Shown here piece after piece: positions 21,309-33,828 of a stretch of 64,000 bases of DNA. This stretch comes from Sternotherus odoratus (lineage: Eukaryota > Chordata > Testudines > Kinosternidae): NCBI GenBank assembly GCA_032164245.1, contig JAVMKO010000009.1, positions 77,881,212-77,945,211 on the forward strand, given 5' to 3'. The notes under the pieces were generated by a model. It saw only the letters and a list, made by a program, of their open reading frames with translations, ran no database searches and was not told the origin of the DNA. The position numbers and the translations under genes are program-made. The first letter of the stretch is position 1, and each line of letters opens with the position of its first letter.

Positions 21309-22740
21309 ACATAGCAAGAAGGATTTATCTCTGTGTCAATTTCCAGAATCTTGTGCCATGTGAAATGGGTCACGTTTTCTCATTTGTTCTGCTGAATGTC
21401 ACTGGAAGTGGTTTGTAAACACACACTTATTACATTTTCGAGGAGGATAGAGTGTCGCTCAGTATATTAAGTGATTTAATTTTGTGTAGTGCCCCACTTA
21501 CTTTGAAAAGCTGATACTGTGCAGGCAGTAATGTCATTAGGTGATCAGCGCAGAGCAGAATTTGGTTTTATAGTACTGTTCACACTTAAGTAACCCCCAA
21601 AGTGCTTTACAGTAATGAGCTGGAAACTGGTAGTGTGGTGACTGTGCAAGTAAGTTTAGGCTTGACCCTGTGAGATCGTGAGCATCTTCTGCTCTCATTT
21701 AAAAATGTCCATCGAGACAGCCACTGGCAATGAGCTTTGGATGCCTCTAAAAGGGCATCATCCCTTTATCACGTCAATGCAATTTCAACACTAGGAATGA
21801 GCCCAAGAACTCAAGTGCACCTTGAATATTGTGTCGATGACCTTTCGGCCCCAAAGCAAAGACTGGAGCCACTCCAACACTTGTTAGTAAGTGACATAAT
21901 TCAACAACCGAAATGTGAATGATGTACTTGTCTTTTGAGGTAGGAAGGATAGTAGATGGCTTCCCCTTTGACAATAACATACATTTGGCTTTCCAAATTA
22001 TGCCAAATGCGTTACCCTCAGTAATGTGTGTTTTGTCACATATGTTATAGAATAAGACAGAAATATAAATTGACATTTTTAGTTCTTAAAAAGACCTAAT
22101 GGAGGTGTGAGGATTTTTTTTAAAAAAGAATCTGTATATTACCATGCAGGAATTCATTTTAAAGAACAGTTTATCAATTTAATTCCACTCAAAGTAACAC
22201 AGAGATTTATGGGGAAATTAACAAAATATTTGTTTTTTCAAGTTTAAATTCATTAGAGTAAATTAACAATTTTCCACTTGAAAATGCTGCGTTGCTACAC
22301 TGAAAGCCAAAAAAAAAAAAGTGTATATTTAGAAAGGTTTCTCTCTGATTTTTAGATCATGGATTATTCTTCCTCACATTAACTTAACATACTGTATGCA
22401 ACTGAAAAAAATATTTGAGTATTAACTACAGAACCTGTCATTCTTTAAATGTCAGTTTCAAGCAACCAGGCATAAACAAAGAATAATTACAGCTCTAAAA
22501 CCAGTGTAACATCTGTTCAAGCAAACAAAATCCTACAGAGTTGATTCTATAGTTCCACATCACCCACCTATGGTTAAGGCACGTGTCAAAAGATAAAGCC
22601 AAGGGTCCCAATTCTAGACTGACCTTGAAAGGCCAAAAGTGTTCACTCCAATGACACAACATTGCATACAAAATAGCTTAAGAAACTAAAGAAAAGAAAA
22701 CTAACATTAGAGCTTTATTCCTATATATTCCACCTGGGTA
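21309..22740. other. Intronic sequence, little recognised
   Basis: AT-rich. Around 21550-21620 the phrase CCCAAAGTGCTTTACAGTAA resembles an L2/MIR-type tail, but the match is short. No coding frames are supported. Confidence 0.45.
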
Positions 22741-22742
22741 TA

Positions 22743-22879
22743 CCGTGTTTCCCCGAAAATAAGACAGTGTCTTATATTAATTTTTGCTCCCAAAATTACA
22801 TTACATTATATTACAGCGAGAGGCAAAACTGGAAGTATGTCTTATTTTCGGGGGATGTCTTACTTTCGGGGAAACAGGG
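22743..22879. mobile_element. Tc1/mariner-type MITE
   Basis: The left end CCGTGTTTCCCCGAAAATAA and the right end TTTCGGGGAAACAGGG are inverted repeats of about 20 bp or more. TA dinucleotides flank both sides (22741-22742 and 22880-22881), the target duplication of Tc1/mariner elements. The internal GTCTTATTTTCGGGG at about 22842-22856 repeats the end motif. No transposase. Confidence 0.85.
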
Positions 22880-23419
22880 TAAGAGTTAGCGAAAAGTATC
22901 ATCAATCTCTATGGATATCACAGCCCCAATTGTCAGTAAAGGAGGTTACAATAAAGGCTGACACCTTACTATACCAAGTGCCAGCTAAAGTCCTCAGCGA
23001 TTGATCTGCAGAGATTGAATCTAGCTTTTCAGCACAGTGCCATTGTTATGTCAGCCAGGGAAAGTGTCAACATCTTGGAGTAACTGCCTTTACGGCACTT
23101 TGCATATCGTTAGCTTCAAGCCACGTGACTGCACTACTAAAGGCCTATTTCACATCTACCATTACCTATTTTGATGTTTAAAACATTTGAATTAATGATT
23201 TCAGCTTCAATGAGGTCACCCGGAAACAGCCATGTGAATCTCTTTACAACTGGGAGCCAGGTACACACACATTAAGCAGCAGTCAAAAGAAGCAGTTATA
23301 ATGTTATGTATTTTTAACAGGTATTCTGCAAAATTAGCACAGGAAGGCACACACCCGAGTTTACTACCGTAGCCTGTGTAGAACACTAGGTCTAAATGAC
23401 TTCAGGGCTCTTTCCCTAG

Positions 23420-23560
23420 CCCTATCATTATCTTGCTATCGGTCCAGAAATAAGACACACTCTGCATCTCAATTTACCCATAAGGAAAATGGGTGTACTA
23501 ACTTCCAGACCTCATGGGTGGCTGCAAGGCTTAGTGCTTAAAGATAGTGATTAATGAACC
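23420..23560 (-). repeat. MIR/L2-type SINE fragment
   Basis: CTGCATCTCAATTTACCCAT then AAGGAAAATGGGTGTACTAA corresponds to the 'ctcagtttccccatctgtaaaatggggataa' region of MIR-type SINEs. Both ends are eroded, and the orientation is uncertain. Confidence 0.5.
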
Positions 23561-23999
23561 CTATAGGGTGAGTGATACAAACTGGACCCTTCATTGCCCT
23601 GAAGCTGGCAAGGTGGTTTTCTGAATGAAAGATGTTTTGCCAAATGTTTTTGTTAATAATTGGATTATAGTGCACAAGCCTGAACGCCAACGATCACTCA
23701 GGTCATCCCGCTGCCCAGGAAGCTGTAGGCAGAGCTGATCAAGAGCTCCTCCCATATACTGTGTATCTTTGTGTTAGGCATTAACCACACTACCCCTTAC
23801 GTAGGTCAGTAGAAAACGTACTTTGAAGTAGGTAGAGAAGAACACCACTTCCCTATTTTTGCTCAACTTTTATGTACCTTGAAGGCTGAGAGTGGAGGGA
23901 ACATTTGGCTCCCTAGGTTAACAAGGTAGTTAATTTGTTTTCGGTATGTTAACATTTTCACAGTTCATAATAACTGATGGGGAAGGACGGCACTCCCTA

Positions 24000-24185
24000 G
24001 CAGCTAATAAATTACTGCAAAGCACTTTACAAAGAATTCATTAAAATCCAGCAGGCAAGTATGTGTATCCTCTCATTTTATAGACGGAGGATCTCAGACA
24101 CAGAGGTTGCTCAGCATCACACAGTGAGCCAGTTGCAGAGTTGGAAATGGAATCCAGATCTCTTGACTCTGGCTCGCCTGCTATA
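24000..24185 (+). mobile_element. MIR-type SINE
   Basis: GCAAAGCACTTTACAAAGAA, then CTCATTTTATAGACGGAGGA, CACAGAGGTTGCTCAGCATC, ACACAGTGAGCCAGTTGCAG and AATCCAGATCTCTTGACTCT follow the MIR consensus order almost completely. This is the clearest MIR copy in the window. Confidence 0.8.
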
Positions 24186-26604
24186 GCTTCCTTTATAATG
24201 ACAAGTAGTTTTTCCTCACTACCAGGAAATCTACCCCCCTACAATCCCCCAGTCCCCCCGCAGCCCACACCTTCCACCTTGCCCTGCTTTGGTTTGGACA
24301 TTACTGCTCTGCGTATTGTATTTGTAGCAAATACATTATATGCTGAAAAGTTAAAAGGTGAACTGCACATTGCCATTAACGCAGTACTCTATTTATAGTG
24401 CTTGTCTTTTCCTAGCTGTAACACACTGAGGCTATACGGGAACCAATAGTAAAGCAATACTTCATCCTCAACATTCTTTAGGCTTATCCACAAGGCAGAT
24501 TGGACAGTCTCAGTATTCTGGCAGCCCTGATTGGCTACTGCAGAGGCATACATTCTTTATAAAGACGCTGTACATTACTACTACTGAAATCTTGTGTTAC
24601 ATGTCATCTTGTTGCTTTAAAGTGAAAATGGATAAAATATATGCATATTAGTTAAAACCAATTAAAATGCATATAGGCAACACTGCCATTCTTTATTCCT
24701 TTTATTTATTTAAAAAACTCACCTATTAATAGTGACTTTAGCGCAGGGCATTTTCATGCAACTAAGGATGGACTGAAAATGATGGACTGAAATAGATGCC
24801 CTCAATTGTACTTTAGGCTATTATCTCCTCCTATCTGATCATTAATACCCCAGAAATGTTATTTTCTTTAATTGCTATTGCTTAAATAGTTTACGGTGAG
24901 GAAAAAAATCATATCACTAAAATGGAATGACAGTGGAACTTTACTAATTTGCACATGCCATAATTCAGCCACAAAGATTTAGAAGGGATTTGTACAGGTT
25001 TTTTTTCTTCGCTATGATAAATAAAGAAGGCCTGAAAGGTTATTTCCTGCTTATTTTACACCTTAGACATATCAGGAATGTCAAGTGTGATCTTCCATAG
25101 TTTTGCTGGAGAACCTTTGGGAGATTTCCAAGTTGTTTACTCTGAGCTTTAATTAAGAGATAAAGTGAGTTGAGTCTTTAATGAAAGGTTTCTTTTATCC
25201 ACCATTCATTTCAGATGTACAAAACAAGCATAACAATGGCATACTTTTTTGAGGGAGTGGTGGAGGGAACAACCTTTCAATCCATATAGAAGCCAAAAGA
25301 GCAGAAGGCCAAATCTGCGTTCTCTTTTCAGGTCATCTTAAATATCAGAAAGTTATAGAGAGGTCCAAGAAAGAAAGAGAGAGAGAGAGAGAGAGAAAGA
25401 AAGAAAATGAAAGAGAAAGAGCTGTAAAATGAAACAAATACTCTATCTTGGAATTATAATGACATGGTAGTGTTCAGATGAAAAGATTTAATCGCAATGC
25501 TGCTGATGCTAAGAGTATATTATTCTCATAAACTTAAAAGTGTGGGGCACACTCATGTTCTTTGAAGTTTTTCTTTGTTCCTTTGACTTATTTTATGCAG
25601 GTCAAAGATCACCATCACTGCACATATCCGTCACTGAAGGATAGTACTACTACAACTCAGTTTGGAAGCAGGCTAGGCTAGTGTGTTAAACTAGCAACGA
25701 ACACATCAATCTTACTATTCTTGAAGGCCATATAGTTCAATGCCTGAAGGTTAGACCTCAGAACTAATGACAGTTACTAGGTTCTGTATCTTGATGCACC
25801 AGGTTAGGTCTCTCCTTTTGAGCAGCTTGTCCCTATGGACAAGGAAAACATGTCAGGAAAGCAAATTATCACTGGTAATCCAGCAAACAGTGACAGTACC
25901 CTACTGGATGCCAGCAGGATTGTAAAGAAGCATGCAGAGATAAAGCTTCCCAGGGAAAAGACTGAGAAGACACAGCAGTCATCAGAAAAGTTAGATAATA
26001 ATAATTTGCGAGCACTGGAAATACTATTATTATTTATACATCATAAAGGTGCAATGTTACAGTTTATCTGATCTGTTGGGTAAGTAACTGATAAGCACTG
26101 GTCATTAAGCAGCTCCAAAATGTAATCCCTCATTCATAAACAGCAAGAGAGTTTTCTTATATACAACTTGATCTGGGAGCAAAACAGATTTTTTAAAATT
26201 GAGAAACCAGTGTTCGATTTACATGCCAGCCCCTTGCATGCAACAAGTCCAAGTAATAAACCCGAGAGGGTTTGAAACCTGTTGAAATTACACTCTCTAT
26301 TCCACACACACACATATTAATAAACTAACTCAATTTATGCATGCAAATAAAAATAGTCCAGACAGACTACAAACCCTGCTCCAAACTAAAACGTGTCAGC
26401 TGACCTAAGCATAAGAATTCCATGAAATTAGAAGACGAGGGTATTGCTTAATGTCAGACATGAGGGTTGGAGAGGTGATATTTGCATTAATCTGCATGCA
26501 CCCCTATATTATAAATATATGGCAAAGCATTGGTGTTAAAAGAGAAGATTCTTTGCCTTTCCCTCTGGGTTAGAAGTTCAAAAGATGGGGAAAGCAGAAT
26601 TGAG
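24186..26604. other. Intronic sequence with (GA)n microsatellite
   Basis: The only supported feature is a simple GA/GAAA repeat at about 25372-25412. The rest is AT-rich and unrecognised. A short frame at 25835-26071 has no recognisable domain. Confidence 0.55.
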
Positions 26605-26700
26605 GGGGTGTCTACACTAAGCTGTTTTTCCTTTAAATTTCTCACCGTTGGTATTACCAGCAATGCTGCACCAACGATGGGAAATTTTAAGACAAAATTT
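26605..26700. mobile_element. MITE remnant with hairpin core
   Basis: GGGGGTGTCTACACTAAGC, a left end like those of other TGTCTACACT-type elements in this window, is followed by a strong hairpin. Its arms contain AAATTTCTCACCGTTGGT and ACCAACGATGGGAAATTT, at about 26630-26691. The mirrored right terminus is not recognisable. Confidence 0.6.
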
Positions 26701-27021
26701 GAGTAAATGGGGGGAGGGGAATGGGTGTGTTTAAAATCCAGGAAGACATGCAGGTATCCTGCATGTTGTAACTACTGCAGTGTTTTGAACCAAATGAGAG
26801 AGAAGTGCCTCATCCAAGTAATCGTGTTCTAATGTGCCATTTTTCTGCTCTAATATGAGAAACAAAGTTGCAACTTCTTTTAAAGAGAAAAGCAATATAT
26901 GTATATTTCAGCTTCTCGTTATCATCCTTCCTTCCCTTGGTTACAAGGGAAGGGCCTTGTGTCAATTTTTAATCCATGCTTGTAAAGCAGCTAAACCATA
27001 CGCAGCTCATGTAAGTCTGGA

Positions 27022-27113
27022 GGCTCAAATTCTGCCTTCAAGGACCTGATCCCACTCCTTTTGAAGTGAATGGGAGTCTTTCCACTGATTTCAATGAACA
27101 TTGAATTAGACCC
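27022..27113. mobile_element. Short palindromic MITE
   Basis: TCAAATTCTGCCTTCAAGGA on the left and GAATTAGACCC on the right flank a core of GAAGTGAATGGGAGTC and CACTGATTTCAATGAAC. This is the common short palindromic type seen elsewhere in the window. Confidence 0.5.
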
Positions 27114-28259
27114 AAAATGCAGAGCTGTCAGAGTTCTTTCTCAAGCAATTAGACAGTCTGTATTAAAATCTCCCAAGAACAGCCAAAATGTACAATATTC
27201 ACTTAGTTACTTAAAAAACACAATAGAGCCTTTTACTTTCAGCTAGAGATTTTCACTGGATCATTACTGATTACAGAGACACTGAAAGGGTCTATTTTTC
27301 ACCCTCCACACACTTATATACTAGGACTCCCTTAGGACCACACTGTTCAGACAAGAGCTCTAGGGAGTCTGCTGCAGCTCTGTGACATTATAGGTACAAT
27401 AGACGGCTTCATGTTTTTAATTTGAAAAAAGTGCTTGTAGTTAAAAAGTAGAGATGGTGAGAGGGAGGAAAGTTATTTAAATATGAAGGAATTTTTATGT
27501 GAAATTTTGAACAGGCTCATCAGCTATTTTGTAAGGCTAACACACAGCAGCTCAAAAACCTTACTGTGGCCACACAACATCCTCAAAATAATTTCTTTGA
27601 GCAGTAATATTGAAATGATTAAGACGAGCTTGAGGTCCTGTAATGCTGCTGACCACCAAAATGAATAAGAAGGTACCGTATGTGTTGGAAATAAAATGAA
27701 ATATCCTACAGGAGTTAAAATTCCTAACTTATCCCAGGAGTCTTTCTTAATATCAAAGTAATTTTCTTAGAAAAGCAAATGAAGCACATTACCTGTGGTA
27801 ATGGTAAACATTTGCTCTCTTTATTAAATCTTATTGCTTATTTTTATTTGCAGGTCATATAAACTGAAGGACAAAGGAGCAGAATTAACCTTTTAAAACA
27901 TTCTGACTTCATCAGGGTTAGTTACACTCTTCTGGTCCTTGAATAATTAAGGCTCCATGTAAACAATGCATGCATTTAAATGTCGAAAAGGAAAATTGTT
28001 CATTTATTTTTAAGAATCTGTCTATTTCACACAATAAGCTCATTGCAAACTCTTGAAAATGTATTAATCAAATAAGTATTAAACCCTCAAGGAGACCCTA
28101 GAAGATTCAAATATGTTGTTTGCAAAATATAACAATGAATATGATAAATGTGTTTATACATATCTCAGTGTGTGTGTCTCACACACACTACAGATAAACA
28201 CACTCATATGTCTGTATGAATAGAAATAGATATTTCTCATGCAGCATGCATATTTTAGG
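27114..28259. other. Intronic sequence, nothing recognised
   Basis: AT-rich. A short GTGTGTGTCTCACACACAC inverted simple repeat lies at about 28169-28188. No coding frame is supported. Confidence 0.5.
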
Positions 28260-28985
28260 GCCAGATTTAACGGCACGCAGTGGCTGTTTTGTATTGCTTC
28301 AGTGACAAAAAGCAGCCACGCTGAACTGGCCAGTTATGCCAGGCGTACAGCTGCCTTGTATTTGTAGGAGCGGTATAAAGGAGCAGGAGCGTACCAGTGC
28401 ATGGGTGTTTGCAGGCATGAATGGGTGCAATCTGGAAGGGCATCCGGGAGAGCTGGGGCCTCCTCATCTTCGACCTTGCTGCCACCTCTGCCTGTCGTGT
28501 GCTCCTTCCCTGTTTGGATCCAGCAGGGGGAACAACTATCTGCAAAATAGCTGCCACAATGGCCTCCTGGTAGCCTAGAAAAACATCTAGAGTCCCTGCC
28601 CAGAGCCCTGCAGGCACGTGCAACAGGACTACCAGATATGTGACTGTCATGTGAGATGCCGGACATCTGGCAGCACAGCCAATAAGACCCTGAAGGTAGT
28701 GAAATCAGCCCAGTTGTGGGCAGAACAGGGGGTGAAAAGACCGAGCAAGTGGGAGGCTGTCGATCAAAGCTCCAGCAGAGTCTCTGCAACAGGCCCCCAA
28801 GAGGTGGGGATAAGAAGGTGTGGTGAAGGAATGCTGAGGGGAGGAACTTGCAAAGGATCTGTGGGTCCTCTTGGCGCTCCTTCGTTTTCAAGACACCTTG
28901 GGGAAAACTGCCATAGCGATCGCCTCTCCGAGCCTGATGCTACCACTTATCACATTAATCGGCCCCAAGGCACCTGCTAGCTAAG
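28260..28985. other. GC-richer block of unknown origin
   Basis: Composition is clearly higher in GC than the flanks, with scattered CpG. Its left edge GGGCCAGATTTAACGGCACG looks like the start of a GGGCC-type palindromic element. Around 28268-28325 the pair AGTGGCTGTTTTGTATTGCTT and AAAAAGCAGCCACGCTG is partly self-complementary. Overlapping frames exist on both strands, the longest being 185 codons on the minus strand at 28334-28891. It is rich in Pro, Ser and Cys with no domain I can name. It could be an unclassified transposon or a decayed pseudogene. I do not call a gene. Confidence 0.4.
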
Positions 28986-29284
28986 AAGTCTTCATGGGAC
29001 CTTCTTAGGCTTGTTAGGGAGGAGCGGTGTTCAGATACTATGAGCTAGGTCCTGTACAAGTCACAATTATGTTCACATTGATTGGTTTTTATTTTTGTTA
29101 ATGACTGATAAGAGATCTTTAAGATGATTGAGAAGAGAGTCTCTGATAGGACATACTGGATCCCACTTCATCTCATGATGAAACAGATGGTTTTTCCTTC
29201 CTTCACTGCTCACACCCCTGATACTAAACTGTTTTATTGAACAAAAGTGGGCCTCTTCCATCTAACTGTTTCATCATCTAATAG

Positions 29285-29768
29285 CGCAAACATTTGGAAA
29301 AGATTCAGAGAGAAGCTACAAGAATCATTAGAGAGGTGGAAATTGTGCCTTATTGTGAGAGAGTAAAGAAACTCAATCTATTTAGTTTATCAAAGAGGTT
29401 GAGGAGTTAGTTGACCATTGTTTTCAAGTACCTACAGGGGGAAGAGATGTCTGATAACTGATGGCTCTTAAACAGGAAAAAGAGACAGGAATATGCAATG
29501 GTTGGAAGCTGAAACTAGACCAGTGCAGACTAGAAATAAGGCTCAAATTATTTAATATTGAGGGTAATTAACCACTAGAACAACCAATCTAAATATATAG
29601 TGGATTCTCCTTCACTTGCAGTATTTAAATCAAGTCTAGATATCTTTCAAAAAGCTTAAATAGACATTACAGGTTTGATGCAGGAATCAATGGGTGCGGT
29701 TGCGTTACACAGGAGGTCAGACTAGAAGATGATATAATGGAGCCTTCTGGCCTTGGAATCTCTGAAAC
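29285..29768 (+). mobile_element. CR1-type LINE, 3' end only
   Basis: The plus strand translates to LEKIQREATRIIRE and then KKLNLFSL, the C-terminal part of a CR1 reverse transcriptase. It ends GGCCTTGGAATCTCTGAAA, the 3' end of a known sauropsid subfamily that differs from the one at 18521. The copy is 5'-truncated, lacks the catalytic domain and carries frame breaks. Confidence 0.8.
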
Positions 29769-31739
29769 TCACTAGAGAAGCATGAAAGTATCACAACTCC
29801 TGTAACTATCACAATTCTATTTATCTTGCCAAAGTTAAACAAAGATATATTTTTAAAATACACATGTATGGGTATACTCTCAAAGTTCATTCTGCATGTG
29901 AACCTCCCGTGAATATTAAAGGAAGCAATATGTTTCGCAAAAGAGAGGCTAGACCCTAACAGATCTGTTTACAAAACATCTCTGCACTTTATTGGCAGTC
30001 TAAAGGTTCATCACAAAAGATCTTATGTTACCAAAGGTGAAATATGGTTATTAATGCCTGTTTAAAAAGCTGTTGAATAAATCTGCTACATGCCGATTAT
30101 GTCTGCAGTACTGTATAAAGACATCATTCTAAAATAAAATAAACTTATTAAAATAGATTTATTGGGCCTCCAAGGCTGTACATTTAAGAGGCCTGGCAGG
30201 CATGTGCATTCTGTCATATTCATAAGTGATACTCTCCATTGTACTGGGAGAGTGAAATTATTCAAAGATTCAAAGAGGAGATTCTTGGAGGAGGTTATTC
30301 ACACACTAAAATTCACATACAAACCAAGCCAGAATACACGCACTGTGTATGGAGATGCACAGAGGAGTTGAGCTGGCAGATAAAAAATCCTAACCATTGC
30401 CTACACAAAAAGCTGTGCAACCACAACGTAAGACCAGGGCTAGTATTCTAGCCTACAGGCAACCAAGGCTAGAACATTGTTCCAGAACTGCCACAAACTC
30501 CTATACATTCCCTATGTAGGAGTTTGGGTCAGGGCATAAGCACAAATCCATTGGTCTCTCCTAACCCTGTCCCTACACTAGCCTGGTCCTTTTCCATGCA
30601 GACCCACTGCCAGGCTTACTCAGTATGTGGGGTGTAAGAGAACTCTTGGCTCTGTGCTGAATCTTACCCAGAAAGGCATGGAACATATGATGTTACTTCA
30701 CCGTTAAATATTATTGCGCATCTGGGAAAATATCATCTCACTGGTTTGTGTCTTACCATACTTCATTCCCACTCAAAAATATATCACGCTGCATGCCGCT
30801 TTATCACCTCACAATGTCATATAGTGCAAAACAAAGCTAGCCCCTTTTATCGTAATTCTGAGGAACTTTTATCATCTATTTCAACAGCAAATCTTTAGTG
30901 GCAACTACATGTCATTGTGTTTTAGAGACAATTTTTTGTGTGAACATGCAAATTATCTCCTCAAGACATATACCAAGAAATACTTCAGCCAACAGTGACT
31001 TATATCACCCTGAAATGTTCTTGGACATGTAAATGTATATTTTGGCTTATTTCCTTAAGTCTTCAACATCAGTGGGTTCCCCCTTCCCTTCTGTTCTCTT
31101 TTTAACAGGATTCTTTTCATAAACTGTCAAAAAGATCGAGGAAAAAGTCAAAACACATGCAAAGAGACATAAGCAGCAGCATTAATAAAATAATTCAAAT
31201 CGATATACTAGCAATATCAAAAATGACTTGGACACCTCCCAGATTAAAGGTCTCCACATCTGCCCTAGAGCACATTGGGTCACTACCGCTTCCATATGTC
31301 CATGAAGAATCGTGCCTAGGCCTTATTTACTCAGTAGCAGATAGTTGTGAAAATTGAAAGAAATGCACTATTTAGCAGTTCATTTTTGGTGGAATCTACA
31401 ATATCACTGGTAAGAGTATCGGTGACTCTATGAATCTTATCAATCAGAAATGGAACAGATAAAGAAACCAGCCAACCAATCACTATTTGTCTACTGCAAC
31501 TGTGTATAATAACAGTATTCAGAGGAGATGGGGGAGTAAGATGGAACATACTATCACATAGCTATATTAACTCTCTTTCTCTCCATATGTAGATGTGCAA
31601 ATACACAAAATAATGTCTTAATTGATCCTACTTTATACACAAATGAATGACGGGCTAAATGGGTTGAAGTGAATGCCATATTTATTTTTCTTTCCAGTGA
31701 GGCCAGACATGATGATTCAGAGGTTGATTCACAAGTAGA
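29769..31739. other. Intronic sequence, nothing recognised
   Basis: AT-rich with no supported genes or repeats. Short frames at 30162-30451 and 31157-31357 have no recognisable motif. Confidence 0.5.
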
Positions 31740-31787
31740 AAAGATAATCATATGATATGATATTAAATAAATATATATAGATATGTG

Positions 31788-31828
<41 letters not shown>

Positions 31829-31925
31829 TGAGAGAGAGAGAGAGAGACATAAATATACAGATATATAATATATATTAAATTAATCTTTTCAACTTGTGAG
31901 TCAAGTATATATTGTATTGATAGGA
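31740..31925. repeat. (TA)n-(GA)n microsatellite cluster
   Basis: TATATATAT runs at about 31788-31801 pass directly into a GA repeat interrupted by one GTGA, to about 31848, followed by more AT-rich ATATA sequence to about 31880. Compound repeats like this are highly variable in length. Confidence 0.95.
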
Positions 31926-32209
31926 GCTATATATACATACATTATGTATTTCATTCCTACTTCAGCCCCCTAAAGGCAAAAATAGAAAAAGATGGGCAAA
32001 AATCTAAACGCTTTGCTTCTTCTCAACATGGGTTTGTTTATAACCATCTTTCTTTCTGGACTGGTCAATCAAACCATTTCAAGATTGTTGTTTTCCCACA
32101 TTTTGTGAACTTCAAACTATCCAATTTTAATTTCATTATATTAAACACCTGACACTGCCCAAAAACGGGTACAAAATTAAACACCTCCCCCCAAAAAAAC
32201 TAAAAAGAA

Positions 32210-32288
32210 AAGGCCCCAATTCTACAACCTTTATTTATGCAAGTAATCCCACTGATGTCAATCCCTTGCAATAGTCACTGTTGCAGAA
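32210..32288. mobile_element. Short palindromic MITE remnant
   Basis: GGCCCCAATTCTACAACC, then GCAAGTAATCCCACTGATGTC and a TTGCAGAAT right part. This matches the common GGCCC-ended palindromic type, with the right end eroded. Confidence 0.4.
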
Positions 32289-33468
32289 TAATACACATCA
32301 AGAGGAAATACTTCTTATTAGGAGTTAGAAAATCAAGTAAAAACATTCAATAGATAAAAGAACAATTCTTCTCTCCCGATTCTTCCTTTCACTGGGCACA
32401 ACTGAGGTATGTCTCCTCTTTTAAAAATGGATAGAGCGCCAATAAAAATAAGAGTAGGATGTGCAGGAGTGGCCTGGTATTTTATTCTGCTGATTCTAGG
32501 AGCTTATATTTTCAAGTGCCGCTAGACTAGTTGGATTTCATAATTACACTAACACAGGCAAGTCTTCTTTGCACTCACCCTGCCAGGCAGGGAATCGCTG
32601 ATGGGGTTGGTGGAACATCTCATTTTCATTAATCTGGCTCAGAGCTGCAGATTCATAGATGGCATTAAGGAAAGCACTGCTTTCAGCCATAGTGAAAGTT
32701 TGCCTTGCATTTAACTCTGCCTTAATTGGAGCATGACAGAGTAAAAATACAGGAAGGAGGAGGGGGAAAAAATCAACCAGCAATACTTTTTCAGCAGAAG
32801 GCAAAGCTTTCTAAAGTGTAAGGGTTCAGTTATTCCCAAAGCAATGTTTTGTTACTGAGTGATTTCTGTGTGGAGTGCCATGGTTTATGGATCTGCCTTG
32901 CCCGTGGCAAGTAAGGTAAAGCCTCAGGCATGTGTAATTTAAAATTCATTTTTGCTCAATCAGACAACTTCAGACTAGGAGAGCATCTATTTTTATTTTA
33001 CAGAGGCAACCCCCAAATCTGAATTCCTGTAAATCACTGGGAATTAACCTTGAACCACTCATACACTTCAGGTCTGATTTTAAACTGGGTGCAAAGGAGA
33101 TGCTTTAAAAGCATCAGTATTGTTATGCTTCCAAAGAACCCATGTTCTCATAAAGAGCCCAAGCTTGCAAATGTTTATTATGAAGCATTACAGAACTACG
33201 CACAATAGAAAAAGCTATGCTTAGTAGCATGTATTTGTAAGATCATGCCTGTCCCAATGAAATATTTCCCCTCACCCCAATTCTTTATAAAGAAATATTG
33301 TGGGTCAGGAAATGAGGAAGGGACGGAGAGAGACACAGTTAATAATGCCTGATTCTGCAAATACTCACTCGCCTGAGAAATGATTTGCAGGATCAAACCC
33401 AAATCAGAGCATTCAAAATTAGCGATATTAACAACTACAACATGTATAATCCCCCCTTCACTATATGA
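32289..33468. other. Intronic sequence, nothing recognised
   Basis: AT-rich with no supported feature. Confidence 0.5.
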
Positions 33469-33470
33469 TA

Positions 33471-33828
33471 CAATAGAACCTCAGAGTTACGAACGGAATG
33501 GAGGTTGTTCGTACCTCTGATGTGTTCATAACACTGAACAAAGCATTATGGTTGTTCTTTCAAAACTGAACATGCATTTAATACAGATTTGAAACTTTAT
33601 TATACAGAGGAAAATGCCACTTTTTCTTTATTTTTGAAACTTTACTATGCAGAGGAAAAATGCCACTTCCCCTTTATTTTTTTAGTAGTTTACATTCAAT
33701 ACAATACAGTACTATATTTGCTTTTTTGAGTGTGGGGGGGTTGGTCTCTGCTGCTGCCTACTTTCAGTTCCAAATGAGATGAGTGATTGACTGGTCAATT
33801 CATAACTCTGGTGTTCTCAGGTTTTATA
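33471..33828. mobile_element. Tc1/mariner-like (Tigger-type) non-autonomous element
   Basis: The left end CAATAGAACCTCAGAGTTAC is mirrored at the right by CATAACTCTGGTGTTCTCAG then GTTTTAT. TA flanks the left end, and the right flank is TA-rich. Inside, a segment of about 45 bp is duplicated in tandem (33590-33634 and 33635-33680), both containing GAAACTTTA and CAGAGGAAAA. The right terminus has lost about 10 bp relative to the left. No transposase. Confidence 0.7.

Noticed and set aside
28334..28891. 185-codon open frame on the minus strand as a gene
   Set aside because: No domain, no start context or splice support, and other frames overlap it on both strands. Kept only as a finding to check.
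31779..31850. A CRISPR-like or satellite array
   Set aside because: It is a plain TA/GA microsatellite with no spacers.
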